Of a stretch of DNA of 55,247 nucleotides, positions 14,656-22,590 are shown one piece after another. The position numbers and the translations under genes are program-made. The notes beneath the pieces were generated by a model. The model was not told where the DNA came from, searched no databases, and saw only the letters and a list, made by a program, of their open reading frames with translations. Location: contig DATKQT010000017.1 in the NCBI GenBank assembly GCA_035532535.1, positions 1-55,247 of the forward strand, in the 5' to 3' direction. This DNA comes from Palsa-739 sp035532535 (GTDB lineage Bacteria > Actinomycetota > Thermoleophilia > Gaiellales > Gaiellaceae). Position 1 is the first letter of the stretch. Every line of letters begins with the position of its first letter.

Positions 14656-15594
14656 ATGCCAACGGAGGTCGAGCCGGGCATCCTCCGGGTGACGCTGCCG
14701 CTGCCGAGCGGACCGCGCCATGTGCACTGCTTTCTGCTGCGCGGCGAGGACGGCTGGACGCTCGTCGACACCGGCCTCGGGCTGGCGGAGCCGTCATGGG
14801 AGGACATCCTCGCCCAGGTGGACGGGCCGGTGACGCGGATCTTCATCACGCACATGCATCCCGACCACGTCGGTGGCGCGGAGGCTGCCGTGCGGGCGAC
14901 CGGCGCCGAGGTGCTGCAGGGCAGGCTCGACTACTCCCAGTGCGAGCGCGTGTGGGGCTCGACTGACTGGCCGGAGCGGATCGCGGACTGGTTCGTCCTC
15001 CACGGCGTGCCGGCCGCGGTGGCGCAGGAGCTGATCGCGTCCGGGCACGTGTTCGCGGACTTCGTCCGCTTCGCGTGGAACCCGACGCTCGTCGAGCCGG
15101 GCGACGAGCTCGATGGCTGGCGCATCGTCGCCACGCCCGGGCACGCCGACGGGCATCTCTCCCTGCTCCGGGACGGCGTGCTCGTCGCCGGCGACACGCT
15201 GCTCGCGCCGATCACGCCTGCAATCGGGCTCTATCCCGAGAGCCGCCCCGATCCGCTCGGGGACTACACCGAGACGCTGGCCGCGATCGCGGAGCTCGAC
15301 CCGCGCGTCTCCTACGGCGGCCACGGCGAGACCATCCACGAGCCGGCAGCGCGCGCCCACGAGATCGTTGTGCACCACGACGACCGGCTCGACCGGACCG
15401 AAGCCGCCCTCGTCGCGGAGCCACGCACCGGCTACGACGTGTCGCACGATCTGTTCGGCATGACGCTTCCGCCCATCCAGCGGCGTTTCGCCGTCGCCGA
15501 GGCGCTGTCGCACCTCGAGCGGCTCGTCGTGCTCGGGCGCGCGCGCCGCGACGGGAACGGGGACGGCCGGACCGTTACCTATACTGCCGCCTAG
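14656..15594 (+). CDS. Metallo-beta-lactamase-fold hydrolase
   Basis: 312 aa. An N-terminal MBL domain (about 1-225) has the metal motif THMHPDHVGG, a downstream His in TPGHADGHLS, Asp in VAGDTLL and the last His in YGGHGE. A C-terminal winged-helix-like extension (about 235-312) resembles the LACTB2/glyoxalase II-like subgroup. The substrate could be a thioester, a lactone or RNA. The start is uncertain: ATG 14656 lies 3 nt from the LexA box, and ATG 14626 would place the box inside the gene. Confidence 0.85.
   Translation: MPTEVEPGILRVTLPLPSGPRHVHCFLLRGEDGWTLVDTGLGLAEPSWEDILAQVDGPVTRIFITHMHPDHVGGAEAAVRATGAEVLQGRLDYSQCERVWGSTDWPERIADWFVLHGVPAAVAQELIASGHVFADFVRFAWNPTLVEPGDELDGWRIVATPGHADGHLSLLRDGVLVAGDTLLAPITPAIGLYPESRPDPLGDYTETLAAIAELDPRVSYGGHGETIHEPAARAHEIVVHHDDRLDRTEAALVAEPRTGYDVSHDLFGMTLPPIQRRFAVAEALSHLERLVVLGRARRDGNGDGRTVTYTAA
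15580..15585 (+). promoter_or_regulatory. -10-like TATACT upstream of the CNNM gene
   Basis: TATACT lies inside the 3' end of the metallo-hydrolase gene, 47 nt before the GTG at 15633. It would give the CNNM gene its own short-leader transcript. Confidence 0.35.
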
Positions 15595-15632
15595 CTGGTG
15601 GACGAGAAACCTCCGAGTACCAGCGCCGCGCC

Positions 15633-16958
15633 GTGAACGTGTTCCTCGAACTTCTCGGCGTCGCGGCGCTCATCCTGCTGAACGCCTTCTTCGTCGCCGC
15701 CGAGTACGGGCTGGTGACGGCGCGGCGAACGCGGATCATCGAGCTGCAGCACCAGGGCAACCGCCGCGCGCGGGACGTGCTCCGGATCACGGGCGATCCG
15801 CCGCGCTTCATCGCGGCGATGCAGCTCGGCGTCACGCTCACCTCCCTGGCCATCGGCGCCCTGGGCGAGTCCGTGCTGACGCGCGAGTTCAAGACCTGGC
15901 TTGCGACCGTGCTCGCGATCGCACTCGCCTACCTCATCCTGACGTTCTTCCACGTCGTCGTCGGCGAGCTCGTTCCGAAGGGCGTCGCGCTGCGCCACTC
16001 GGAGGGGACCGCCCTGTGGGTCTCCGCGCCCGTGCGTGCGTTCTTCACCGTCGCGCAACCGTTGATCTGGGTGCTGCAGGGCTCGACGGAGGTCGTGCTG
16101 CGCGTCTTCGGCGTCGAACAGGTCGGCGCCGAGCGCGACGTGCTCTCGGAGGCCGAGCTGCGCATGCTCGTGTCACGGTCGACGCGTGAGGGCGAGATCG
16201 AAGTCGACGAGCAGCAGATGATCGACAAGGTCTTCATCTTCGGCGACAAGGACGCAGCCGACGTGATGGTCGCGAAGCCTGACGTGACGGCCATCTCCAT
16301 CGAGATGCCGGCCGAGAAGGCGCTGGAGACGGTGCTCGATCATCCGTACACGCGCTACCCCGTCTACCGAGAGACGATCGACGACGTCATCGGAGTGCTG
16401 CACGTCCGCGACCTCTTCTCCGCCATCCACGACCGCGGGCTGGCCGACGTCCAGCTGGAGGATCTCCTCCGGCCGCCGTACGTCGTGCCGGAGACGAAGG
16501 ACCTCGCGTCGCTCCTCCAGGACTTCCGCCGGACGAACAACCACTTCGCGATCGTCGTGGACGAGTACGGCGCACTCGCCGGCATCTGCACGCTCGAGGA
16601 CCTGATCGAAGAGATCGTCGGCGAGATCGAGGACGAGTTCGACGTCCCCGAGCAGACGATCGTCCAGGTGGACGACGACACGTGGCGGCTCGACGGGCGC
16701 TTCCCGATCGACGAGTTCAACGAGCGGTTTGGCACCGAGCTGCCCGAGGAGGACTTTCACACCGTCGCCGGCTTCGTGTTCGGCCAGCTCGGGCGGGCAC
16801 CCGAGCCGGGGGACGACGTCGCCTACGACGGGCTCCGCTTCGACGTGCTCGAGGTGGACGGGAACCGGATCGAGCAGATCGCCGTCACCTTCGTCGAGCG
16901 GCCACAGCCGCGGCGCACGGACGAAGGGGTCGACTACTCGGACGACGACATCGAGTAA
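15633..16958 (+). CDS. CNNM/CorC (HlyC) transporter-associated membrane protein
   Basis: 441 aa. The N-terminal DUF21/CNNM transmembrane domain has about four helices (residues 3-150) with the conserved NAFFVAAEYGLVTARRTRI. A CBS pair follows (about 205-330; HPYTRYPVYRETIDDVIG, VVDEYGALAGICTLEDL), then a CorC_HlyC domain (about 345-425) and an acidic tail. Family members export Mg2+ or sense Mg-ATP at the membrane. GTG 15633 is chosen because it begins at the first hydrophobic helix. It converges on the Mec gene 14 nt away. Confidence 0.9.
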   Translation: MNVFLELLGVAALILLNAFFVAAEYGLVTARRTRIIELQHQGNRRARDVLRITGDPPRFIAAMQLGVTLTSLAIGALGESVLTREFKTWLATVLAIALAYLILTFFHVVVGELVPKGVALRHSEGTALWVSAPVRAFFTVAQPLIWVLQGSTEVVLRVFGVEQVGAERDVLSEAELRMLVSRSTREGEIEVDEQQMIDKVFIFGDKDAADVMVAKPDVTAISIEMPAEKALETVLDHPYTRYPVYRETIDDVIGVLHVRDLFSAIHDRGLADVQLEDLLRPPYVVPETKDLASLLQDFRRTNNHFAIVVDEYGALAGICTLEDLIEEIVGEIEDEFDVPEQTIVQVDDDTWRLDGRFPIDEFNERFGTELPEEDFHTVAGFVFGQLGRAPEPGDDVAYDGLRFDVLEVDGNRIEQIAVTFVERPQPRRTDEGVDYSDDDIE

Positions 16959-16972
16959 TCGCTCGTCACGAG

Positions 16973-17341
16973 CTAGGGCGCGAGCTCCAACGGCTCGATC
17001 TCGCCGCCTGTGATCGTCCAGGCGGCGAGATCGTCCGTGCGCACCGCGTAGATCAGGTACGGCAGACCCTCCCACTGCCCGATGTTCTCGACGTCGGTCC
17101 GCGACGGCCGCGGCGGGGAGGAGAGGTGCGAGTGCACGACCGCCTGGGCGAGCTCGATCTCCGACCAGCGCACGGGATCGAGGTACAGCTCGAACCGGTA
17201 CGGCGACGACGCTTTGTTCACGGCGGGCACGTACTCGACCCCGCGATCGCCGTCGAGGAGCAGCAGGCCGCACGATTCGTTCGGCGCCTCGGCTCGAGCG
17301 TGGGCCGCGATCGCCTCGCGGATCGCCGCCGGCACTACCAC
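16973..17341 (-). CDS. mec: Mec-type JAMM metallopeptidase (CysO-cysteine hydrolase)
   Basis: 122 aa. The JAMM/MPN+ zinc site is complete: E22, H70-S-H72 and S80-x2-D83. In mycobacteria Mec removes cysteine from the CysO-cysteine adduct made by CysM. Here the gene is the last of the moeZ-cysO-(methyltransferase)-cysM-mec operon. The start is GTG 17341, or GTG 17335, which overlaps the cysM stop (TAGTG). All catalytic residues are present, so it is probably active. Confidence 0.85.
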   Translation of the reverse strand: MVVPAAIREAIAAHARAEAPNESCGLLLLDGDRGVEYVPAVNKASSPYRFELYLDPVRWSEIELAQAVVHSHLSSPPRPSRTDVENIGQWEGLPYLIYAVRTDDLAAWTITGGEIEPLELAP

Positions 17342-18282
17342 CAGAGCGTGCGTTCCATCGAGCTGCCGACGTCGCCCGAGTCCCAGAAGTCCGCGCTCAG
17401 GTACTTCCAGCCGCCGTCGGCGAGCACGCAGACGACGACCGCCCCCTCGTCGAGCTCCTCGGCGAGCTTGCGCGCGACGTGCACGACCGCGCCGCCGGAG
17501 ACTCCCGCGAAGATCCCCTCGCGGTCGAGCAGCGCGCGGACCGCGACGACCGACTCCTCGTTCGACACGAGCACCTTCCGGTCGAGCTTCGACACGTCGA
17601 GGATCGGGGGCACGTAGCCGTCCTCGAGCGAGCGCAGGCCCATGACCGCGTCTCCCGGAAGCGGCTCGGCGGCCGCGACGACGATGTCGGGGAAGCTCTC
17701 GCGCAGCCGTTCGCCTGCACCCATCAACGTGCCGCCCGTGCCGAGGCCTGCGACGAGCACGTCGACGCGGTCGAGCGCTTCGGCGATCTCGGCGCCCGTG
17801 CCCTCGTAGTGCGCGCGCGGGTTGGCCGGATTCGCGTACTGGAACGGCATGAAGAAGCGTGGGTCGCGCTCCGCCATCTCGAGCGCAAGCCGCACGGCCC
17901 CGTTCGATCCCTCGGCGCCCGGCGAGTCGACGATGGTCGCGCCGTAGAGGCGCAGCAGCCGGCGCCGCTCCTCCGTCGCGTTGTCGGGCATGACGCACGT
18001 GAGCGGGTATCCCTTCAGCTTCGCGATGAGCGCGAGCGAGATGCCGGTGTTGCCGCTCGTCGGCTCGAGCAGCGCGCGGCCGGACTCGAGCTCGCCCGCG
18101 GCTTCCGCGGCCTCGATCATCGCCTTCGCAACGCGATCCTTGATCGACCCGGTCGGGTTCTGCGCCTCGAGCTTGGCGTAGATGCGCGCACCGCCGGGAG
18201 GCGACAGCCGCGTCAGCTCGACGAGCGGCGTGTTCCCGATCAGCTCGAGGAGGCTCTGGACCACACGTAGACGGTTGGACAC
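17335..18282 (-). CDS. cysM: CysM, CysO-thiocarboxylate-dependent cysteine synthase
   Basis: 315 aa. A fold-type II PLP enzyme with Schiff-base lysine K48 (NPTGSIKDR), substrate loop TSGNTG (75-80) and phosphate-binding GLGTGGT. The C-terminus, WKYLSADFWD, resembles mycobacterial CysM, which uses CysO thiocarboxylate rather than free sulfide and O-phosphoserine as acceptor; the neighbours cysO and mec support that specificity. GTG 18282 is preceded by GGGGAAG. The 5' end overlaps the methyltransferase gene by 43 nt. Confidence 0.9.
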   Translation of the reverse strand: MSNRLRVVQSLLELIGNTPLVELTRLSPPGGARIYAKLEAQNPTGSIKDRVAKAMIEAAEAAGELESGRALLEPTSGNTGISLALIAKLKGYPLTCVMPDNATEERRRLLRLYGATIVDSPGAEGSNGAVRLALEMAERDPRFFMPFQYANPANPRAHYEGTGAEIAEALDRVDVLVAGLGTGGTLMGAGERLRESFPDIVVAAAEPLPGDAVMGLRSLEDGYVPPILDVSKLDRKVLVSNEESVVAVRALLDREGIFAGVSGGAVVHVARKLAEELDEGAVVVCVLADGGWKYLSADFWDSGDVGSSMERTLWW

Positions 18283-19025
18283 GTCTTCCCCAGGAGTTGG
18301 TAGATGCCCCACACGAGCCCGCCCCAGGCTGCCTCGGCACCGGCGCCGTCGAAGCCGCCACGGCGAAGCCGTGCGAGATGCAAGAGATCCTCGCCGGCGT
18401 TCCACGTTCCCTGCTCGAGCATCGACTCGCGCCACTCCGAGCCCAGCGGGTCGAACGAGCGCTGCTCGAGCCCCGCCGCTGCCGCCGCCCGCTCGAGCAC
18501 GTCTGCGTCGAACGTCTCGATCGCGATCGCGTCGACGAGCTCCGCGCGCTCGCGCGGCTCGAGCTTCTCGGTGGCGAGCGTCACATACGCGAGCATCGAG
18601 CCGCCCGGGCGGAGGATGCGCGCGCACTCGGCAAGGCCCCGTTCCGCGTCGACGTGGACGAGTACGTCGCGGCACCAGATCCAGTCCACGGATGCGTCGT
18701 CGAGCGGCATCGACTCGATCGACCCCTCGACGACGTCGATGTCCTCGAGTAGACCGGCCTCTGCGATCGCCGCACGCGCCATGTCGCAGTGCAGCGGCAG
18801 CGGATCGAGCGCGATTGCGCGCACGCCGAGCCGGCGCACGAGCTCGATGGAATGCTTCGCGTCGCGTGCCCCGAGATCGGCGACGAGCTCCCCCGCCTGC
18901 GGACCGAGGCCCGCGAACGCGTCGTAGAGCCAGTCCGTTCCGCGAGGGTCGAGGCTACGTCCGAGCGCCTCGTCCAGCCCCGCCTCGTCGGCCCAGAGCT
19001 CGTAGAGCTCCTGGACCGTCGGCAT
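18240..19025 (-). CDS. Class I SAM-dependent methyltransferase in the cysteine operon
   Basis: 261 aa. The Rossmann SAM-binding core has motif I LVADLGARDAKHS (about 48-60), the acidic end of strand 2 (AIALDPLPLHCD), DDASVDWIWCRDVLVHV (motif IV) and LRPGGSMLAYV (motif V). The N-terminal LYELWADEAGLDEALGRSLD resembles small-molecule methyltransferases. Start ATG overlaps the cysO stop (ATGA) and the end overlaps cysM by 43 nt, so translation is coupled to the sulfur genes. The substrate is unknown; the mycobacterial mec-cysO-cysM cluster has no such gene. Confidence 0.82.
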   Translation of the reverse strand: MPTVQELYELWADEAGLDEALGRSLDPRGTDWLYDAFAGLGPQAGELVADLGARDAKHSIELVRRLGVRAIALDPLPLHCDMARAAIAEAGLLEDIDVVEGSIESMPLDDASVDWIWCRDVLVHVDAERGLAECARILRPGGSMLAYVTLATEKLEPRERAELVDAIAIETFDADVLERAAAAAGLEQRSFDPLGSEWRESMLEQGTWNAGEDLLHLARLRRGGFDGAGAEAAWGGLVWGIYQLLGKTCPTVYVWSRASSS

Positions 19026-19294
19026 CAGCCGCCGGCCATCGCGGGCAACAGGATGACGGTCGAGCCGTCGTGCACCTCGGTCTCGAGGCCGTCCAGCGTC
19101 CGGACGTCCTCGCCCTCGACGTAGACGTTCACGAACGGCGCGATCTCGTCCTCGTTCACGAGCTGCGAGCGCAGCCCGGGGAAACGGCTCATCAGGTCGT
19201 CGAGCAGCTCGCGCACCGTTCCGCCGGATGCGTGTACTTCGCGCTTGCCGCCCGTCTCGGAGCGAAGCGTCGGTGGGATCCTCACGATCTTCAT
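19025..19294 (-). CDS. cysO: CysO-like ubiquitin-fold sulfur carrier
   Basis: 89 aa with the MoaD/ThiS beta-grasp pattern and the C-terminal Met-Ala-Gly-Gly needed for adenylation and thiocarboxylation. In mycobacteria CysO carries sulfur as a C-terminal thiocarboxylate and donates it to CysM. The start ATG overlaps the moeZ stop (ATGA), and the stop overlaps the methyltransferase start (ATGA). This tight coupling matches its role between the activating enzyme and the synthase. Confidence 0.9.
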   Translation of the reverse strand: MKIVRIPPTLRSETGGKREVHASGGTVRELLDDLMSRFPGLRSQLVNEDEIAPFVNVYVEGEDVRTLDGLETEVHDGSTVILLPAMAGG

Positions 19295-20466
19295 GCGTGC
19301 GTCGGCCTCCCGGAGCAGAACTCCACATAGTCGATGTACTCGGTGATGGTCGGATGCTCGCCGCACACCGGGCAATCCGGATCGCGGCGGAGCGTGACCT
19401 CGTTGAACTCGGTCGCAAGCGCGTCGAAGAGCAGCAGCCGCCCGGAGAGCGACTCGCCGATGCCGAGCGCGAGCTTGAGCGCCTCGCTTGCCTGGAGCGA
19501 GCCGACGATGCCGGGCAGCACGCCGAGCACGCCGCCCTCGGCGCAACTCGGAGCGAGCTCGGGCGGCGGCGGCTGCGGGAACAGGCAGCGATAGCACGGG
19601 CCCTCGTGCGGCTTGAACACCGTCACCTGGCCCTCGAAGCGGTAGATCGATCCGTGCACGATCGGAATGTCGTGCCACACGGCGGCGTCGTTCAGCAGAT
19701 AGCGCGTCGGGAAGTTGTCGGCGCCGTCGACGATCACGTCCCAGCCGTCGGCGAGGATCCGGTCGACGTTCTCCGAGGTCAGCCGCTCGCGGTAGGTGAT
19801 CACCTCGACGTCCGGATTGAGCGCCTGGATCGTGCGCTTCGCCGAGTCGGCCTTCCATTCGCCGAGCCGCTCGGTCGAATGGGCGATCTGGCGCTGGAGG
19901 TTCGACGCGTCGACGCGGTCGTCATCGACGATGCCGAGACGGCCGACGCCGGCCGCGGCGAGGTAGAGCGAGGCGGGCGAGCCGAGGCCGCCGGCCCCGA
20001 TCAGGAGGATGCGCGAGTCGAGCAGCTTCAACTGGCCCTCTTCCCCGACCTCGGGAATGAGCAGGTGGCGGCTGTAGCGCTCGCGCTTGGCTGCGTCGAG
20101 CGAGCGCGGCAGCTCGGTTGGGAGGCCGCTGCGCTTCCAGTCCGTGTAGCCGCCGGCGAGGGAGGTGACGTTCTCGTAGCCGAGCTCGCCGAGCGACTTC
20201 GCCGCGAACGCGGAGCGCGCGCCGCCGGCGCAGTACAGGAGGATCGGCTGCGCCTTGTCGGGCGCGGCCTGCTCGATCCGCGACTCGAGGAATCCACGCG
20301 GCACATGGATGGCGCCCGGGATGCGGCCCTCGATCCACTCGTCCAGTTCGCGGACGTCGACGAGGAGCGGCGGCTCGGCGCCGTCGAGGATCTCGCGCGC
20401 ACGCGGGACGTCGACCTCGTCGATCTCGGCCTTCACCTGTTGCAGGAGGTCGCGATAGCTCGCCAT
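19291..20466 (-). CDS. moeZ: MoeZ-like sulfur-carrier activating enzyme, rhodanese at N-terminus
   Basis: 391 aa. An N-terminal rhodanese domain (about 12-118) has its active Cys in LLYCAGGARS (C79). It is followed by a ThiF/MoeB adenylyltransferase (about 128-391) with GAGGLGS (157-163), ADNFPTRYLLND and two Cys pairs (CYRC, CPVC) that bind structural zinc. It adenylates CysO's C-terminal Gly and transfers sulfur to it. Mycobacterial MoeZ has the reverse domain order. ATG 20466 is preceded by GGAAAG and, further up, TATCTT. Confidence 0.88.
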   Translation of the reverse strand: MASYRDLLQQVKAEIDEVDVPRAREILDGAEPPLLVDVRELDEWIEGRIPGAIHVPRGFLESRIEQAAPDKAQPILLYCAGGARSAFAAKSLGELGYENVTSLAGGYTDWKRSGLPTELPRSLDAAKRERYSRHLLIPEVGEEGQLKLLDSRILLIGAGGLGSPASLYLAAAGVGRLGIVDDDRVDASNLQRQIAHSTERLGEWKADSAKRTIQALNPDVEVITYRERLTSENVDRILADGWDVIVDGADNFPTRYLLNDAAVWHDIPIVHGSIYRFEGQVTVFKPHEGPCYRCLFPQPPPPELAPSCAEGGVLGVLPGIVGSLQASEALKLALGIGESLSGRLLLFDALATEFNEVTLRRDPDCPVCGEHPTITEYIDYVEFCSGRPTHA

Positions 20467-20499
20467 GACTTTCCGAAAGATAGCGGTAGTCCGGCTGGC

Positions 20500-20505
20500 T
20501 AGGCT
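20500..20505 (+). promoter_or_regulatory. -10 hexamer TAGGCT for the TPR-like gene
   Basis: TAGGCT ends 7 nt before TTG 20513. This supports the internal TTG as the real start over the upstream ATG at 20465. Confidence 0.5.
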
Positions 20506-20512
20506 GCTCGCG

Positions 20513-21397
20513 TTGAGCCCGAAGGCCCGTGTTGTCTCCATCGTCGCGGTCGTCTGTGCGCTGGCGGCGGCGGCGACCGTCGGCGCGACGCTCCTCCAGA
20601 CGCGCGGGGAGAGCACCGGCACGACCGCCCGGAAGGGCGCTCCGCCGCTCGACCTGCAGGTCACCGGGCCGTTGGCGCAGGCTGTGAGCCTCTACTCCGC
20701 GGGCAAGCGGTCGGAGGCGGGCACGATTTTCGCGCGCTACCACTCCCTTCCGGCCGAGATCGGGGCGGCGTTCGCTTCGTGGCCGCACGGAAGCCTCGAC
20801 GCCGTGAAGAGGCTCGTCGCGTCGAATCCGCAGAGTGGGCTGGCCGAGCTCCACCTCGGCCTCGCGTATTACTGGTCCGGCCGCGATGCCGACGCGGTCG
20901 TGAGCTGGCGGAATGCCGCGAAGCTCGAGCCCGACTCGCCCTCGGCCGTGACGGCGCTCGACTTCCTCCATCCGAACGTGGCGCCCGGCCTGCCTCCGAT
21001 CGTCGTCGACGCCGCCTCCGTTGATCCGCGGGCGAGGACGCCGCTGCTGCGCGGCATCCTTATGTGGGATCGCGAACGCCCGCTGTCGGCGAAGCGCGAG
21101 CTCGATGCTGCGGCGGCGCTCGCTCCGCATGACCCGGCCGTGGCGGTCGCCGACGCGATGGCGACGTTCTCGCCGGCGCATCCGCTTCGTCCGTTTCCGA
21201 AGCTCGGGCCGCTCACGGCCGCGTTCCCGAAGGCGGCGGTCGTCCGTCTGCACCTCGGTGTTCTCCTGCTCTGGACGAGGCAGGTGGCGAAGGGGAAGCA
21301 GCAGCTCCGGCTCGCCATCTCGACCGAGCCCGGATCGGTCTACGCGAGCCAGGCGAAGGCGCTTCTGCGCGCCCTCGCGAGCGGTGGGTCCCAGTAA
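20513..21397 (+). CDS. Membrane-anchored TPR-like protein
   Basis: 294 aa from TTG 20513. One N-terminal transmembrane helix (about 5-27) precedes an extracytoplasmic helical region with tetratricopeptide-like repeats (GLAELHLGLAYYWSGRDADAVVSWRNAAKLEPDS; a second repeat lies near LHLGVLLLWTRQVAKGKQQL). It is likely a protein-interaction scaffold of unknown partner. The ATG at 20465 overlaps the divergent moeZ start codon, would add a basic stretch before the helix, and lies upstream of the -10-like TAGGCT, so it is disfavoured. Confidence 0.7.
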   Translation: MSPKARVVSIVAVVCALAAAATVGATLLQTRGESTGTTARKGAPPLDLQVTGPLAQAVSLYSAGKRSEAGTIFARYHSLPAEIGAAFASWPHGSLDAVKRLVASNPQSGLAELHLGLAYYWSGRDADAVVSWRNAAKLEPDSPSAVTALDFLHPNVAPGLPPIVVDAASVDPRARTPLLRGILMWDRERPLSAKRELDAAAALAPHDPAVAVADAMATFSPAHPLRPFPKLGPLTAAFPKAAVVRLHLGVLLLWTRQVAKGKQQLRLAISTEPGSVYASQAKALLRALASGGSQ

Positions 21398-21477
21398 CTG
21401 CAATATGAGCCGAACGGCCCATGGCGCCCCGTCCGATGTGGCAGGCATAGTGCGGCATCGCCGAGGCAGGGAGGCCC

Positions 21478-22566
21478 ATGAGCGCGAAGGAAGCCCCGGA
21501 AGTCCGCGGAGTCGCGGACGTTCTGGAGACGGACGAAGGACGTCATCTCCTCGAGACCGCGCAGGCCGCCGGAGGGTTGCTCGGCGCGGAGGAGATCGCG
21601 CTCGCGCTCGGCGAGCTCGACCTCGACGCGGGCCAGCTCGACGACCTCTACCACGCACTCGAAGAGCTGCAGATCGAAGTCGTGAGCCCCGCCGACGAGG
21701 CCGAAGTTCCCGAAGAGACATTGAAGGCAGAGGTGCGCGAGATCTCGACCGACTCGCTGCAGCTCTTCCTCAAGGACATCGGCAAGGTCGAACTGCTCAC
21801 CGCTGCGCAGGAAGTCGAGCTCGCGAAGCGCATCGAGCGCGGCGACCACTACGCGAAGCAGGAGATGATCGAGGCGAACCTGCGCCTCGTCGTCTCGATC
21901 GCGAAGCGCTATCGCAACCAGGGGCTCCCGTTCCTCGACCTGATCCAGGAAGGGACGATCGGCCTCGTGCGCGCGGCGGAGAAGTTCGACTACCGCAAGG
22001 GCTTCAAGTTCTCGACGTACGCGACCTGGTGGATCCGCCAGGCGGTCGCGCGTGCGCTCGCCGACAAGGCGCGCACGATCCGCATGCCGGTGCACGTGGT
22101 CGAGAAGCTGAACAAGATCGTGCGCACCGAGCGCAAGCTGCGCGCCGAGCTGTGCCGCGAGCCGACGCCGTACGAGATCTCGCTCGACCTCGACCTGCCG
22201 CTCGAGGAGGTCGAGGCGATCATGCGCAGCTCGCAGACGCCTGTCTCGCTCGAGAAGCCTGTCGGCGACGAGGAGGAGTCGGAGTTCGGCCACTTCCTCA
22301 CCGACGAGAACGTGCCGCTCCCGGACGAGGTCGCCGACGAGGCGATGCGCAAGGAGCTGCTGAAGAAGATCCTCAACACGCTCTCGCATCGCGAGCGGCG
22401 CGTGCTCGAGCTCCGGTACGGGCTCGACGGCGAGCATCCGCGGACGCTGGACGAGGTCGGTCGCACCTTCAACGTCACGCGCGAGCGCATCCGGCAGATC
22501 GAGAACCAGAGCCTGAAGAAGCTCCGGGCTCTCAGCGACTCGTTCAGTCTGCGCGACGTCGCCTAG
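21478..22566 (+). CDS. rpoD: Primary sigma factor RpoD/SigA
   Basis: 362 aa. Region 1.2 (about 90-125), region 2 with the core-binding and -10-recognising helices (LRLVVSIAKRYRNQGLPFL, then FSTYATWWIRQAV), region 3 (about 195-270) and region 4 with TLDEVGRTFNVTRERIRQIE recognising the -35 are all present. The N-terminal region 1.1 is short and acidic, as in other actinobacteria. A strong SD (AGGGAGG, 21468-21474) lies 3 nt before the ATG, and a CATAGT hexamer lies at 21446-21451, unlike the leaderless neighbours. It directs housekeeping transcription. Confidence 0.93.
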   Translation: MSAKEAPEVRGVADVLETDEGRHLLETAQAAGGLLGAEEIALALGELDLDAGQLDDLYHALEELQIEVVSPADEAEVPEETLKAEVREISTDSLQLFLKDIGKVELLTAAQEVELAKRIERGDHYAKQEMIEANLRLVVSIAKRYRNQGLPFLDLIQEGTIGLVRAAEKFDYRKGFKFSTYATWWIRQAVARALADKARTIRMPVHVVEKLNKIVRTERKLRAELCREPTPYEISLDLDLPLEEVEAIMRSSQTPVSLEKPVGDEEESEFGHFLTDENVPLPDEVADEAMRKELLKKILNTLSHRERRVLELRYGLDGEHPRTLDEVGRTFNVTRERIRQIENQSLKKLRALSDSFSLRDVA

Positions 22567-22576
22567 TCCGCCCGAC

Positions 22577-22582
22577 TAGGAT
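22577..22582 (+). promoter_or_regulatory. -10 hexamer TAGGAT for the M20 peptidase
   Basis: TAGGAT ends 8 nt before GTG 22591; no SD is present. Confidence 0.5.
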
Positions 22583-22590
22583 CTCGCCTC

